A stretch of 34,480 bases of DNA from Dehalococcoidia bacterium (GCA_011192005.1 DUFB01000087.1:1-34480), one strand, 5' to 3'; positions 8,008 through 16,942 are shown, counted from the first letter of the stretch. Translations and numbers: made by a program. The notes: generated from the letters alone by a model not told the origin.

Positions 8008-9189
8008 ATGAATATCTTGCAGGTCTTCGACTTTTTTTCGCTGTCTCACGGCGGCGGGACAGTCGATATTCTTTATCACCTGTCACGTAGCCTGAGCAGT
8101 CGCGGCCATAACGTTGTTTTATACACCAGCGATTTCAAACTGGATAAGGATTACATTCAGTCTCTGGAGGGAGTAAAGGTATATCCCTTTCACAGCCGGA
8201 TAAACATGGCGGGACTGCACGTCATGCCGGGTATTATTGCCGCGTCGAGGAAAAGCATCAAAGACTTCGACGTGATTCATATGCACTGCTTCCGCAGCTT
8301 CCAGAATATTGTTTTGCATCATTATGCCACTAAGTTCAATATTCCTTATATCGTGGACGCCCACGGTTCCGCTCCCCGGATAACCGTCGGCAGGAAAGGT
8401 CCCATGTTTTATTTCAAGTGGCTCTACGATGTCCTCTTCGGCTACATAATTCTGAGGGACGCCGCCGGGCTGGTCGCCGAGACACAGGTTGGCGCTGCTG
8501 AATACGTCGAGCTGGGTGCCCGACCGGAAGCTATCACGGTTATCCATCCGCCCATTAATTCCGGTGAATTTGCCCATTTGCCCTCCCCGGGTAAGTTCCG
8601 GCAGAAATACAGCATAGCTGAGAAAAAAGTAGTTATGTTCCTGGGAAGAATCAACTGGATCAAGGGTATGGATTTTCTCGTCGACTCCTTTGCCCTGCTG
8701 GCAAGCCAGCGGGAGGATATTATACTGGTTATAGTCGGGACTGACGATGGCTATAAGCGGGTTCTGGATAAACGCATTGATGATCTGGGAATACGGGATA
8801 AGGTGATATATACAGGTTTTCTGGGCGGGAAGGATAAGCTCTCGGCTCTCGTTGATGCTGATGTTCTCGTGCAGCCTTCGATTTACGAGCAGGCCGCCCG
8901 GCCCTCACTCGAAGCTATCCTCTGCGACACTCCGGTAATCGTCAGTAAAAATACCGGCGCCGGCGAGGATATCCGCGAGATGGACGCCGGCTATCTGGTC
9001 GACCACGGTGATGTCAACGGAATGAAAGATGCTATCCTGCATATCTTCGCTAACCTGGATGAGGTCCGCGCCAAGACGCAGAGAGGTAGGGAGTATATCA
9101 AGAAGAATCTGTCATTAGATGCCCAGATGGATAGGTACGAGCAACTTTACCGGGAGGTTATCGAAAAGAATAAGGCAGGCCAGAGTTAA
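8008..9189 (+). CDS. GT4-family glycosyltransferase
   Basis: A GT-B fold retaining glycosyltransferase of about 393 residues, probably adding a sugar from a nucleotide donor to the lipid-linked glycan on the cytoplasmic face. The N-terminal acceptor half starts MNILQVFDFFSLSHGGG, with the Gly-rich loop typical of GT4. The C-terminal donor half has FLGRINWIKGMDFLV, VGTDDG, GFLGGKDKL and the E-x7-E motif in EQAARPSLEA. Start codons at 7975, 7999 and 8008 are in frame. I choose 8008 because the GT4 N-terminus begins there and the first two lie before or inside a TATAAT box; 7999 remains possible. It follows STT3 by about 95 nt and may start a sub-operon. Donor and acceptor cannot be read from sequence. 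Confidence 0.87.
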   Translation: MNILQVFDFFSLSHGGGTVDILYHLSRSLSSRGHNVVLYTSDFKLDKDYIQSLEGVKVYPFHSRINMAGLHVMPGIIAASRKSIKDFDVIHMHCFRSFQNIVLHHYATKFNIPYIVDAHGSAPRITVGRKGPMFYFKWLYDVLFGYIILRDAAGLVAETQVGAAEYVELGARPEAITVIHPPINSGEFAHLPSPGKFRQKYSIAEKKVVMFLGRINWIKGMDFLVDSFALLASQREDIILVIVGTDDGYKRVLDKRIDDLGIRDKVIYTGFLGGKDKLSALVDADVLVQPSIYEQAARPSLEAILCDTPVIVSKNTGAGEDIREMDAGYLVDHGDVNGMKDAILHIFANLDEVRAKTQRGREYIKKNLSLDAQMDRYEQLYREVIEKNKAGQS

Positions 9190-9341
9190 AGTGGGGGTAA
9201 TCCATCAGTTGAAATAAGGGTTAACCACCAAAAATTCGCTTGGAAAAACGGGGTTGGCGGTGTATCATTTTCACGGGTATTGCCCGCAGGAATATTAAAT
9301 AATCAAATTAGATAATCTGTCATGACAGGAAGAAATCTGGT
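9190..9341. other. Intergenic gap with regulatory-looking palindromes
   Basis: This is the largest gap inside the glycan locus. It holds TGGGGGTAATCC (9192-9203), shared with 591-602 before the operon, the palindrome GGTTAACC, an AT-rich stretch and the palindrome at 9317-9328. No gene is visible. Confidence 0.4.
9317..9328. promoter_or_regulatory. Perfect 12-bp palindrome overlapping the epimerase RBS
   Basis: CTGTCATGACAG directly follows a GATAAT hexamer (9311-9316) and runs into the AGGAAG ribosome binding site of the gene starting at 9342. This is a typical place for a repressor operator. No regulator can be assigned. Confidence 0.4.
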
Positions 9342-10256
9342 ATGAATATCCTGGTTACCGGCGCTACCGGTTTTATCGGCTCTTACCTATGTCGGGAAAT
9401 GGTGCGGCGGGGCAATAATGTGTTTGCCCTGTCTCACTCCGGTAAAACTCAAAAAGTGCAGCAGCTTCTTCAGCATAAAAAATTCCACCTCCTCAACGGC
9501 GATATAGTCGATGCTGACATGATGACTGCTGTCATCAGGGATAATCATATCACGGATGTTTTCCATCTGGCGGCAAAGCTGCCCGATGGTAGCAGTCTCG
9601 CCGATTTACAGGCATACTTCGATACCAATACCAGGGGTACGTTTAACACGCTGGAGGCAGCCTGTCAAAATGACGTAACCAGATTCGTTTATGCCTCCAC
9701 CATGAGCGTCTATTCGGAACCTCCGCAGTATTTGCCCGTCGATGAGAGCCACCTCGCGTCCCCCCTGACGCCCTACGGCATTACCAAGCTGGCCGGGGAG
9801 CATATATGCAACATGTTCTCCGAACGCTTATCTCTCGTTATTTTGCGCTTCGGTGGGGTCTATGGCATGTATCAAAATGAGAGAGATGTCATGCCTGTTT
9901 TTATCAAGCAGGCTTTACATAGTCAGCTGATAACGGTGTATGGTAACGGTGAGCAGTCCACTGACTTTGTCCATGTTGATGACGTAATCAGCGGCACGCT
10001 TTTAGCCTGGGAGAAGGGTGAACCGGGAGTTTATAATCTCGCTTCCGGAGAGGAGACTCGCATCATTGATTTGGCGGAGAAAATCAGGAGTATAGCAGGC
10101 TCAAAATCTGAAATAACTCTGAGTAATAACAATACTGACAGGCCGTTCCGGTTTGTCCTGGATATCAGTAAAGCGCGCCAGGCTCTGGGGTGGTCGCCCC
10201 GACCCCTGGCTGAAGGCCTGACTGAATATATCAAGGAATATAAAGCTGAGGTATAA
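9342..10256 (+). CDS. NAD-dependent epimerase/dehydratase (GalE-like SDR)
   Basis: A 304-residue extended SDR. The Rossmann motif VTGATGFIGSYL lies at residues 5-16, then HLAAKLPD, ASTMSVYSEPP with the catalytic Ser, YGITK as the YxxxK pair, LRFGGVYG, and a STDFVHVDDV segment typical of UDP-sugar 4-epimerases. It most likely interconverts a UDP- or dTDP-sugar feeding the glycan assembled by the neighbouring transferases; exact substrate is unknown. An AGGAAG ribosome binding site sits at the usual spacing before the ATG. The next gene begins on the base after its stop codon (TAA then ATG), so the two SDRs are translated together and may act in sequence. A dehydratase or reductase function is not excluded. 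Confidence 0.85.
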   Translation: MNILVTGATGFIGSYLCREMVRRGNNVFALSHSGKTQKVQQLLQHKKFHLLNGDIVDADMMTAVIRDNHITDVFHLAAKLPDGSSLADLQAYFDTNTRGTFNTLEAACQNDVTRFVYASTMSVYSEPPQYLPVDESHLASPLTPYGITKLAGEHICNMFSERLSLVILRFGGVYGMYQNERDVMPVFIKQALHSQLITVYGNGEQSTDFVHVDDVISGTLLAWEKGEPGVYNLASGEETRIIDLAEKIRSIAGSKSEITLSNNNTDRPFRFVLDISKARQALGWSPRPLAEGLTEYIKEYKAEV

Positions 10257-11273
10257 ATGATAAAAGATAAAAGAGTTCTGATAACCGGTGGCGGTGGATT
10301 TCTCGGGGTTTCTCTGGCGGAGAGGCTGGTGAAGGATAACTATGTGGTCCTTCTGGATACGAATTTCGATAGAAACACCTTCGCCTATTCCGATCTTAAA
10401 GGAAATAAAAACATCGAGCTGGCTGAGGTTGATATTCTGGACGCGCCGGAGGTCTCCAGAGTCACTAAAGATGCTCAAATCGTCGTGCATATGGCGGCGA
10501 TGGTGGGCGTTCAGGAGGTTCTCAGTAACGCCCTCTACACCCTCGATGTCAACTACATAGGCACCTCCAATTTGCTCAAGGCTGTCTCTCAAAATCCCGG
10601 TTGCCAGCGCGTCGTCTGCTTTTCCACCAGCGAGGTCTTCGGCGCCGGTGCTTTCGGTATCGCCGAGGACGGCAATACCGTCCTTTCCTCGGTGCAGGAT
10701 GTCCGCTGGTGCTACTGCATCAGCAAGCTGGCATCGGAGCACCTCGCCCTCAGCTACTACCGGCAGCAGAACGTCCCCAGTGTGGTTATCCGTCCCTTTA
10801 ATATCTTCGGTCCCAAGCGGGTTGGCGACCACGTTGTGCTCAGGTTTGTTCTCAAAGCTCTGAAAAATGAGGACCTGGAGGTCTACGGCGACGGTACGCA
10901 AATCAGGGCCTGGTGCTACGTTGACGATTTTATCGATGCTTTGCTCCGCTGCCTGGAAGTTAAAGAGGCCATCGGGCAGGCTTTTAATATCGGTAATGCC
11001 CGCAATACCCTGACGATTTACGAGCTGGCTAAAAAGGTAATCTCTTTATGCAACTCGAAGTCGAAGATTATTTTCAAGGCGCTCGATTTCACCGATGTCG
11101 ATATCCGTGTGCCCAATATCGCTAAAGCCAGGGATATCCTGGGATATGAACCTAAAGTCGACCTGGAAGAAGGTCTTGCCAGGACGATTGATTGGGTCAG
11201 GCCCAACGCCGCTGAGCTCGAATCGCGTGTTACCACCGAGCGTCGTACCTATATCCCCGGAAAAGGTGAATAA
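10257..11273 (+). CDS. NAD-dependent epimerase/dehydratase (UDP-glucuronate decarboxylase/epimerase-like SDR)
   Basis: A 338-residue extended SDR with ITGGGGFLGVSLAERL at residues 9-24, STSEVFG as the serine region, and a WCYCISKLASEH segment holding YxxxK. The arrangement of Tyr-Ser-Lys before a SEHL helix, IRPFNIFGP and the WCYVDDFIDALLRCL segment resembles ArnA/UXS-type and GDP-sugar SDRs. I therefore think of decarboxylation or epimerisation of a nucleotide uronic acid, which would fit the two uronate-making dehydrogenases in the window, but this is only suggestive. It starts directly after the previous SDR stop and its own stop overlaps the transketolase start by one base. Confidence 0.83.
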   Translation: MIKDKRVLITGGGGFLGVSLAERLVKDNYVVLLDTNFDRNTFAYSDLKGNKNIELAEVDILDAPEVSRVTKDAQIVVHMAAMVGVQEVLSNALYTLDVNYIGTSNLLKAVSQNPGCQRVVCFSTSEVFGAGAFGIAEDGNTVLSSVQDVRWCYCISKLASEHLALSYYRQQNVPSVVIRPFNIFGPKRVGDHVVLRFVLKALKNEDLEVYGDGTQIRAWCYVDDFIDALLRCLEVKEAIGQAFNIGNARNTLTIYELAKKVISLCNSKSKIIFKALDFTDVDIRVPNIAKARDILGYEPKVDLEEGLARTIDWVRPNAAELESRVTTERRTYIPGKGE

Positions 11274-12094
11274 TGCCGGAAAATACAATCGACTATAAAG
11301 CGTTTTCCACTCGCATCCGTGCTCAGGTTTTAAGGATGGTGCACCGGGCTCAGAGTGGCCATCTCGGCAGCTCACTCTCCATCGCCGATATCCTGGCGGT
11401 GCTTTATGGCCGCATCCTCAATGTCGACCCCGCCCAGCCTGACTGGCCCGAGCGCGACCGCTTTATTTTAAGCAAGGGACACGCCGTCTCGGCTGTCTAT
11501 GTCGCCCTCGCCGAGCGCGGCTTTTTCCCCCGGGATTGGTTGCTTAATTACTACCTGAACGGCTCGCATCTTCCCGGCCACATAACCTACGGCGTACCCG
11601 GTGTTGAGGCCTCCGCCGGCGCCCTGGGGCACGGACTCCCCATCGGCTGCGGTATGGCGCTGGCGGCGAAGTGCGACGATAAGAAATACCGTGTTTACGT
11701 CATTCTCAGCGACGGTGACTGTGACGAAGGCTCCACCTGGGAAGCGTTGCTGTTCGCCCACCAGCATAAGCTGGACAATATCGTGGCTATCGTGGACTAC
11801 AACAAGATACAGGGCTTCGGCAGGACGAAAGAGGTCCTCGACCTCGACCCGCTGGCGGAGAAATGGCACTCTTTCGGATGGTCGGCGCGTGAAATCGACG
11901 GTCATGACCACCGGCAGATTGAGCAGGCTTTACTGGGAATACCCTTTGAGTCGGAAAGGCCGAGCTGCATCGTCGCCCATACTGTCAAGGGCAAGGGAGT
12001 CAGTTTCATGGAAGATGACGTCGCCTGGCATTACCGTTCGCCGGACGATAAACAGTTGCGGGAAGCTCTCGACGAACTGGGGGTGTCCGAGTGA
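11273..12094 (+). CDS. Transketolase, N-terminal (TPP-binding) subunit
   Basis: A 273-residue protein matching the first third of full-length transketolase. It has the H-x-G-HLGSSLSIADILAVLYG start, SKGHAVSA, the GALGHGLPIGCGMALA turn, and the thiamine-diphosphate motif SDGDCDEGS ending in VDYNK. Together with the following gene it forms a split transketolase, a layout common in archaea and many anaerobes. Ordinarily this enzyme moves two-carbon units between ketoses and aldoses. Its place inside the glycan operon, with 1-bp and 4-bp overlaps on either side, suggests a dedicated role such as making an unusual sugar or attaching a two-carbon branch; that is inference. It could equally be the housekeeping pentose-phosphate enzyme. 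Confidence 0.88.
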   Translation: MPENTIDYKAFSTRIRAQVLRMVHRAQSGHLGSSLSIADILAVLYGRILNVDPAQPDWPERDRFILSKGHAVSAVYVALAERGFFPRDWLLNYYLNGSHLPGHITYGVPGVEASAGALGHGLPIGCGMALAAKCDDKKYRVYVILSDGDCDEGSTWEALLFAHQHKLDNIVAIVDYNKIQGFGRTKEVLDLDPLAEKWHSFGWSAREIDGHDHRQIEQALLGIPFESERPSCIVAHTVKGKGVSFMEDDVAWHYRSPDDKQLREALDELGVSE

Positions 12095-13020
12095 GAAAGG
12101 CATTCGTTCAGGCCCTGATGGACATGGCTGGTGATGACGAGCGCATTCACCTTTTCGCCGGCGACCTAGGTTTTTCCATTTTTGAGCCTTTCATGGAGAA
12201 ATTCCCGTCCCGCTATATCAATATGGGTGTCGCCGAGCAGAATATGATTGGCGTGGCCACTGGCATGGCTCTGAGCGGCAAGATTGTCTTCGTCTATTCC
12301 ATCGCCAATTTCCCCACCTTCCGCTGCCTCGAGCAAATCCGCAACGATGTCTGTTACCACAACGTTAATGTGAATATCGTCATGGGTGGCGGGGGGTTGT
12401 CCTACGGGTCTCTGGGTGTCACCCACCATGCCACCGAGGACATGGCGTTGATGCGTGCCCTGCCCAACATGACGGTTATCGCTCCCGGCGACCCCTTGGA
12501 AGCTGAGCAGGCGACGCTGGCCTGCGCCTCCTGGCCCGGACCGTGCTATCTCCGACTCGGCAAAACCACCGAGCCCGGGGTCCACGAGTCGTTGCCGTCC
12601 TTCAGCATCGGCAGGGCTATCATGGTAAGGGATGGCAAGGACGCAACCCTAATTTCAACCGGATGCATGCTGTATAGCAATGTCCAGGCGGCTGAGATAT
12701 TAGCCGGACGGGGTATTTCCGCCCGCGTGCTCAGTATGCCCACGGTGAAGCCGCTGGACAGAGACGCCGTGCTGGCGGCTGCTGGCGAGACCGGCGTTAT
12801 CGTGACTGTTGAAGAACACAGTATCATCGGTGGACTGGGCAGTGCCGTCGCCGAGGTGCTTGCCGAAGCGTCCGGTATCGACTGTAAATTCCGTCGGATG
12901 GGTGTCAGGGACACTTTCACCCATGATGTCGGTAACCAGGAGTATCTGCTCAAAGCCCACGGTTTATCGGTGGGTGATATTGTTAATACTGTAATCGACT
13001 TGAAAAAAGAAGGTCGCTGA
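12091..13020 (+). CDS. Transketolase, C-terminal (pyrimidine-binding) subunit
   Basis: A 309-residue partner of the preceding gene. It covers the pyrimidine-binding domain (FAGDLG, then INMGVAEQNMIGVATGMAL with the Glu that activates thiamine diphosphate) and the C-terminal transketolase domain (ATLISTGCMLYSNVQAAEIL, VTVEEHSIIGGLGSAVAEVL). The start is GTG inside the GTGA overlap with the N-terminal subunit, so the two chains are made in step. DXS-like and pyruvate-dehydrogenase E1 beta proteins share this fold, but the split size and partner favour transketolase. Its stop overlaps the methyltransferase start by one base. Confidence 0.88.
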   Translation: MRKAFVQALMDMAGDDERIHLFAGDLGFSIFEPFMEKFPSRYINMGVAEQNMIGVATGMALSGKIVFVYSIANFPTFRCLEQIRNDVCYHNVNVNIVMGGGGLSYGSLGVTHHATEDMALMRALPNMTVIAPGDPLEAEQATLACASWPGPCYLRLGKTTEPGVHESLPSFSIGRAIMVRDGKDATLISTGCMLYSNVQAAEILAGRGISARVLSMPTVKPLDRDAVLAAAGETGVIVTVEEHSIIGGLGSAVAEVLAEASGIDCKFRRMGVRDTFTHDVGNQEYLLKAHGLSVGDIVNTVIDLKKEGR

Positions 13021-13853
13021 TGCCCCTGACCGGAGCGCAATCGATACTGAAGAAACTGCTGCCGGGTAAGATTTTCCGGTTCGTCTATAACCTGGCTTCG
13101 GGCTGCTACGTGCTGTGGGTAAAGACCCTGGACGAGCTGTATTACTTCTTCGCTCATATCTACTACCTGTTGGCGAACGACCGCGAGAGACTTGCCAAGA
13201 TAAAAAGGATTAAGAAGATAAGAAAATATTCGATGGTCGGCCGGACCGGCCTCTTCAGGACTCACGATATCGCCGCCGCGATGGAAAAAGAGAAGGTTGA
13301 CGGTTGTTTCGTCGAGTGCGGTGTTGCCCGCGGCGGGTGTTCGGCTCTCATGGCGATGGTTGCCGTTGACCATGACAGTAATAGAAAGCTCTGGCTTTTC
13401 GATTCTTTCGAAGGCCTGAGCGAGCCCACCGCAGAGGACGAGTATCAGGAGTCTCTCCGGTATAAACCCGGCAACCGGTCGTCCGACCTCGTTGCGCCGG
13501 GATATTGCCTGGGTACGTATGAGGAGGTGGAAAGCCTTCTTTTCTCGAACCTTGGGTTGAGTCGCGATAATATTGCCCTGGTTAAGGGCTGGTTCCAGGA
13601 TACCCTGCCGGAGTTTCGCCGTAAGACCGGGCCCATCGCCGTCCTGCGCATAGATGGCGACTGGTATGAATCGACCAGGTGCTGTCTGGAAAATCTTTAC
13701 GATAACGTCGTATCCGGAGGCAGCGTTATTATTGATGACTACGAATCGTATGTCGGGGCTAAAAAAGCCACCGATGAATTTATTGAAAGTCGGAGTATTA
13801 AAACTGAGTTGAGCTTTGACGGTCGTGGCGGCTGCTATTTTACCAAGCCCTGA
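13020..13853 (+). CDS. TylF/MycF-like SAM-dependent sugar O-methyltransferase
   Basis: A 277-residue protein whose residues about 75-275 match the TylF (macrocin O-methyltransferase) family: FVECGVARGGCSALMA is the SAM-binding loop, LWLFDSFEGLSEP the next strand with its acidic residue, then VKGWFQDTLPEF, and VLRIDGDWYESTRCCLENLYD with the metal-binding DGD, followed by VIIDDYES. In macrolide pathways such enzymes O-methylate deoxysugars in a Mg2+-dependent way. Here it probably methylates a sugar of the surface glycan. The first about 70 residues are hydrophobic and basic and are not part of the core fold; they may bind the membrane near lipid-linked substrates. It overlaps the transketolase stop by one base. 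Confidence 0.85.
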   Translation: MPLTGAQSILKKLLPGKIFRFVYNLASGCYVLWVKTLDELYYFFAHIYYLLANDRERLAKIKRIKKIRKYSMVGRTGLFRTHDIAAAMEKEKVDGCFVECGVARGGCSALMAMVAVDHDSNRKLWLFDSFEGLSEPTAEDEYQESLRYKPGNRSSDLVAPGYCLGTYEEVESLLFSNLGLSRDNIALVKGWFQDTLPEFRRKTGPIAVLRIDGDWYESTRCCLENLYDNVVSGGSVIIDDYESYVGAKKATDEFIESRSIKTELSFDGRGGCYFTKP

Positions 13854-13891
13854 CTGTCGTTTGTCAGCACGGAAAAAGGGAGACTGTTCGG

Positions 13892-15097
13892 TTGAAAAAA
13901 GTCCTCATCATAGCACGCTATTTCGGTACCCGCATCCCGGCTCTGGTAAAGTACCTGCCCGGGTTCGGGTGGCAGCCCGTTCTCCTCACGACCGCTCTGC
14001 CGCCGGATAGCGATATGCCGCCTGAAATAGCCGTTATCGAGACGGGTAGCCGGACGGAAAGTCATTTTGCCCCTGCTGCCGGCCGGTCTATCCTCGACCG
14101 TTTTCTCGCTGTAGGCGGTGAAATCGTCAATTACCCCGATTCTTACAAAGGCTGGAAAGACTCTGCTATCAGGGCGGGAGATGATTTATTGAGGAAAGAT
14201 AATTTCGATGCCGTCATCAGCAGTTCTTCGCCGATAACTGCCCATCTCATCGCCGGTGAGTTAAAAAGCAGGCACGGACTTCCCTGGCTCGCCGACCTCC
14301 GCGACCTCTGGTCACAGAACCATAACTACTACTATAGCCCTTTAAGAAGGGCATTTGATAGAAGGCTGGAACACAAGACACTCTCGGCAGCTGACGCTCT
14401 CGTTACCGTGTCTCGTCCCTGGGCGGACAGACTCGCCAAGCTTCATCCGGGAAAGAAAATATATGCCATCACCAACGGCTACGACGCGGACATGACGAGT
14501 GTAACTCCGTCCGCGTTGACTTCTAAATTCACCGTCAGCTACACAGGCAATATTTACCGCGGTAAGCAAAGCCCCGCCAGACTCTTTACTCCTCTACGAA
14601 GTCTTATCTCTGAAGGTGCCATCACCCCGGATGATGTCGAGGTGAGGTTTTACGGCCCCGCGCTGGCATGGCTGGATAAAGAGATAAATAAAGCTGAACT
14701 GTCGGGTATCGTCAGGCAGTACGGCACGGTATCCCGGCAGGTTGCCGTCGAGAAACAGAGGGAGTCGCAAGTATTATGGCTCATGGACTGGGACGACCCC
14801 ACCGAGGACGGCTGGTATCCGCTCAAAATCTTTGAATATCTCGGGACGGGAAGGCCCGTCCTGGCTACGGGAGGCGCGGCGGGTAGCGCTGTCGACAGGT
14901 TGCTTGCAGCAACTAAAGGCGGCGTGCATGCCATTACGGTAGAGGATATAAAAAATACTCTCAGGGATTTATATAATGAATATAAGTTAAAAGGAGAAGT
15001 ATCCTGTTACGGTCTCCGGGAGGAAATCGGCAAGTACACCCACCGGGAAATGACCGGTAGATTTGTTACTGTCCTCGAAGGACTCCTGGAACGTTAG
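13892..15097 (+). CDS. Glycosyltransferase, GT4/GT-B type
   Basis: A 401-residue GT-B protein. The N-terminal half carries KKVLIIARYFGTRIPALVKYLPGFGW and a LADLRDLWSQNHNYY segment seen in WbuB-like/GT4 enzymes. The C-terminal half has VSYTGNIYRGKQSP, FYGP, and a donor-binding region (PLKIFEYLGTGRPVLATGG) in which the second acidic residue of the usual E-x7-E is not clear. The start is TTG at 13892, chosen because AAGGGAG lies just upstream and the Rossmann strand begins at once. It probably adds a sugar to the growing lipid-linked glycan. Directly downstream is the ABC flippase gene (gap 15 nt). Confidence 0.82.
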   Translation: MKKVLIIARYFGTRIPALVKYLPGFGWQPVLLTTALPPDSDMPPEIAVIETGSRTESHFAPAAGRSILDRFLAVGGEIVNYPDSYKGWKDSAIRAGDDLLRKDNFDAVISSSSPITAHLIAGELKSRHGLPWLADLRDLWSQNHNYYYSPLRRAFDRRLEHKTLSAADALVTVSRPWADRLAKLHPGKKIYAITNGYDADMTSVTPSALTSKFTVSYTGNIYRGKQSPARLFTPLRSLISEGAITPDDVEVRFYGPALAWLDKEINKAELSGIVRQYGTVSRQVAVEKQRESQVLWLMDWDDPTEDGWYPLKIFEYLGTGRPVLATGGAAGSAVDRLLAATKGGVHAITVEDIKNTLRDLYNEYKLKGEVSCYGLREEIGKYTHREMTGRFVTVLEGLLER

Positions 15098-15112
15098 ACC
15101 TGGTGAAAAAGG

Positions 15113-16912
15113 ATGGCAATAAAAGGTAGTTTCCATATTATACGTTATCTGCTGCGGCATGACAGGCTGCGGTTCGCCCGGGTTCTCTTACTCTCGCTGG
15201 TAACCGGCATCCTCGAGGCGGTCAATATCGCCGCTATCTATCCCATTCTTACCGCGGCGTTCGTCGATGGCGCCGGCGATTCTGGTATCATCAGTTCCAT
15301 GTTCGCCAGGCTGGCTGACCTCCTGCCTTTTGAGAATCAATTTATCAGCTATTGTGTCGTCTTCCTTATTATCACTGTATTGACCTTTATCTCCAGGATT
15401 ATCTTTATCAATTACCGGGTCAAGTTCGCTACCCGGCTGGTCCAGAGAAACCAGGAAGAAATATTTGATAAATATATGAAGGCGGATTACCAACACTTTA
15501 TTGACCACCAGCAGGGCGAGCTTATCTACAACGTCGTCACCGGCCCTAATCAGATCGCTCTCCTGGTCAGTTCAGTCACCGAGCTATTGCAGCAGGCTAT
15601 TATCTCCATAACTGTCCTGATTTTCCTGTTTTCGCTGTCCTGGGTAGGGGCGCTCGTGGTTATCGTCATCGCCATCGGGTATCATTTTCTCACTCGGTTT
15701 ATCGGCAGAAGAGTAGCCTATTATTCCGCGGCCGGCGAGCGCGAAGCGAACCGTGAGACTAACATTATCCTCAACGAGGTTATTACCGGCATCAAGCAGG
15801 TCAAGGTATATAACACCACTCTCGACTGGATAAGAAGGTTCAATAATGTCATCAGGAGACGCTGGGCGTACTACATCCGGAGGAATTTCTGGCAGAATGT
15901 GCCCGTTCCTTTCCTATTCCTGGTGCTGTATCTGGCTATCGGCGTCATTGCCCTTCTCATCAGTATTATGGCGCCCCTGACCTTTACGGAGTTAATCCCG
16001 ATTTACGGCACCTTCGGCTTTGCCATCTTCCGACTCTTTACCATGGTGGGCACGATGGGCACCTATTTCGTGCAGTTTATGAGCACCCTCCCCGATTGCG
16101 AAGCTATATATTCCATCCAGCACGAGAAAATAAGTACCATCGAGGATGGCAGCAGGGAGTTCAGCTCGTTTAACTCGGGTATCCGGTTCGAGGACGTTAA
16201 CTTCTCATACCAGGGCCGCACCAAGACCCTCAGGGATATCTCGGTAAGCTTTGAGAAGGGTAAAACGGTGGCTATCGTCGGGCGTTCCGGTTCGGGCAAG
16301 ACGACTATCGTCAGCCTCATACTGCGCCTGTTTCAGCCTGATGCTGGCGCTGTATTGATTGATGGCGTCGAATTAAAAGAGTACCGCCTATCTTCGTTGC
16401 TGGACAGGATAGGCTATGTTGACCAGGATACGTTTATCTTTAATGACACGGTACGGAACAATATCACCCTGCGCTCTGAAAAATACTCGGACGAGGAAGT
16501 CTTCAGGGCGGCTGGTTATGCCGACGCCCACGATTTCATCACCGATTTGCCGCAGGGTTACGATACCCAGGTGGGTGACAAGGGCGTCAGGCTCTCGGGT
16601 GGGCAGAAACAGCGTATTGCCGTCGCCCGGGCGATGATAAGGCAGCCGGATATTTTAATCTTTGACGAGGCCACCAACGCCCTCGATAGCGTCTCCGAGG
16701 CCGCCGTTCAGAAGGCTATCGACGAGATATCGAGAGACCACACCGTTATCATCATCGCCCACCGTCTTTCGACCGTTGTTAACGCCGATAAGATAATCGT
16801 CATGGTGGGGGGCAGAATCGCCGAAGAGGGCACGCACCGCGAGCTGTTGAACAACAGGAAAGAGTACTGGCAGCTTTACCAGGGACAGGTACGTTCGGAC
16901 GAATCAGTATGA
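15113..16912 (+). CDS. ABC transporter, fused permease-ATPase (PglK/MsbA-like lipid-oligosaccharide flippase)
   Basis: A 599-residue half-transporter with about six membrane segments in residues 20-330 and an ATPase domain after about residue 360. The Walker A motif is GRSGSGKTT, the Q-loop is in YVDQDTFIF, the signature is LSGGQKQR, Walker B is ILIFDEAT, and the switch His is in IIAHRLSTV. As last gene of the glycan operon next to an oligosaccharyltransferase, the best reading is a homodimeric flippase moving lipid-linked glycan from the inner to the outer face, as PglK does in Campylobacter. MsbA-like lipid or drug export has the same architecture and cannot be excluded. It converges on the ugd gene, with 30 nt between the stops. 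Confidence 0.87.
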   Translation: MAIKGSFHIIRYLLRHDRLRFARVLLLSLVTGILEAVNIAAIYPILTAAFVDGAGDSGIISSMFARLADLLPFENQFISYCVVFLIITVLTFISRIIFINYRVKFATRLVQRNQEEIFDKYMKADYQHFIDHQQGELIYNVVTGPNQIALLVSSVTELLQQAIISITVLIFLFSLSWVGALVVIVIAIGYHFLTRFIGRRVAYYSAAGEREANRETNIILNEVITGIKQVKVYNTTLDWIRRFNNVIRRRWAYYIRRNFWQNVPVPFLFLVLYLAIGVIALLISIMAPLTFTELIPIYGTFGFAIFRLFTMVGTMGTYFVQFMSTLPDCEAIYSIQHEKISTIEDGSREFSSFNSGIRFEDVNFSYQGRTKTLRDISVSFEKGKTVAIVGRSGSGKTTIVSLILRLFQPDAGAVLIDGVELKEYRLSSLLDRIGYVDQDTFIFNDTVRNNITLRSEKYSDEEVFRAAGYADAHDFITDLPQGYDTQVGDKGVRLSGGQKQRIAVARAMIRQPDILIFDEATNALDSVSEAAVQKAIDEISRDHTVIIIAHRLSTVVNADKIIVMVGGRIAEEGTHRELLNNRKEYWQLYQGQVRSDESV

Positions 16913-16919
16913 TTTCCCA

Positions 16920-16935
16920 CGCGCCTGTTAGCGCG
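16920..16935. terminator. Weak hairpin between convergent genes
   Basis: CGCGC and GCGCG flank a 6-nt loop in the 30-nt gap between two convergent stop codons. There is no T-run on either strand, so a bidirectional terminator role is only suggested by position. Confidence 0.3.
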
Positions 16936-16942
16936 GTATTTG

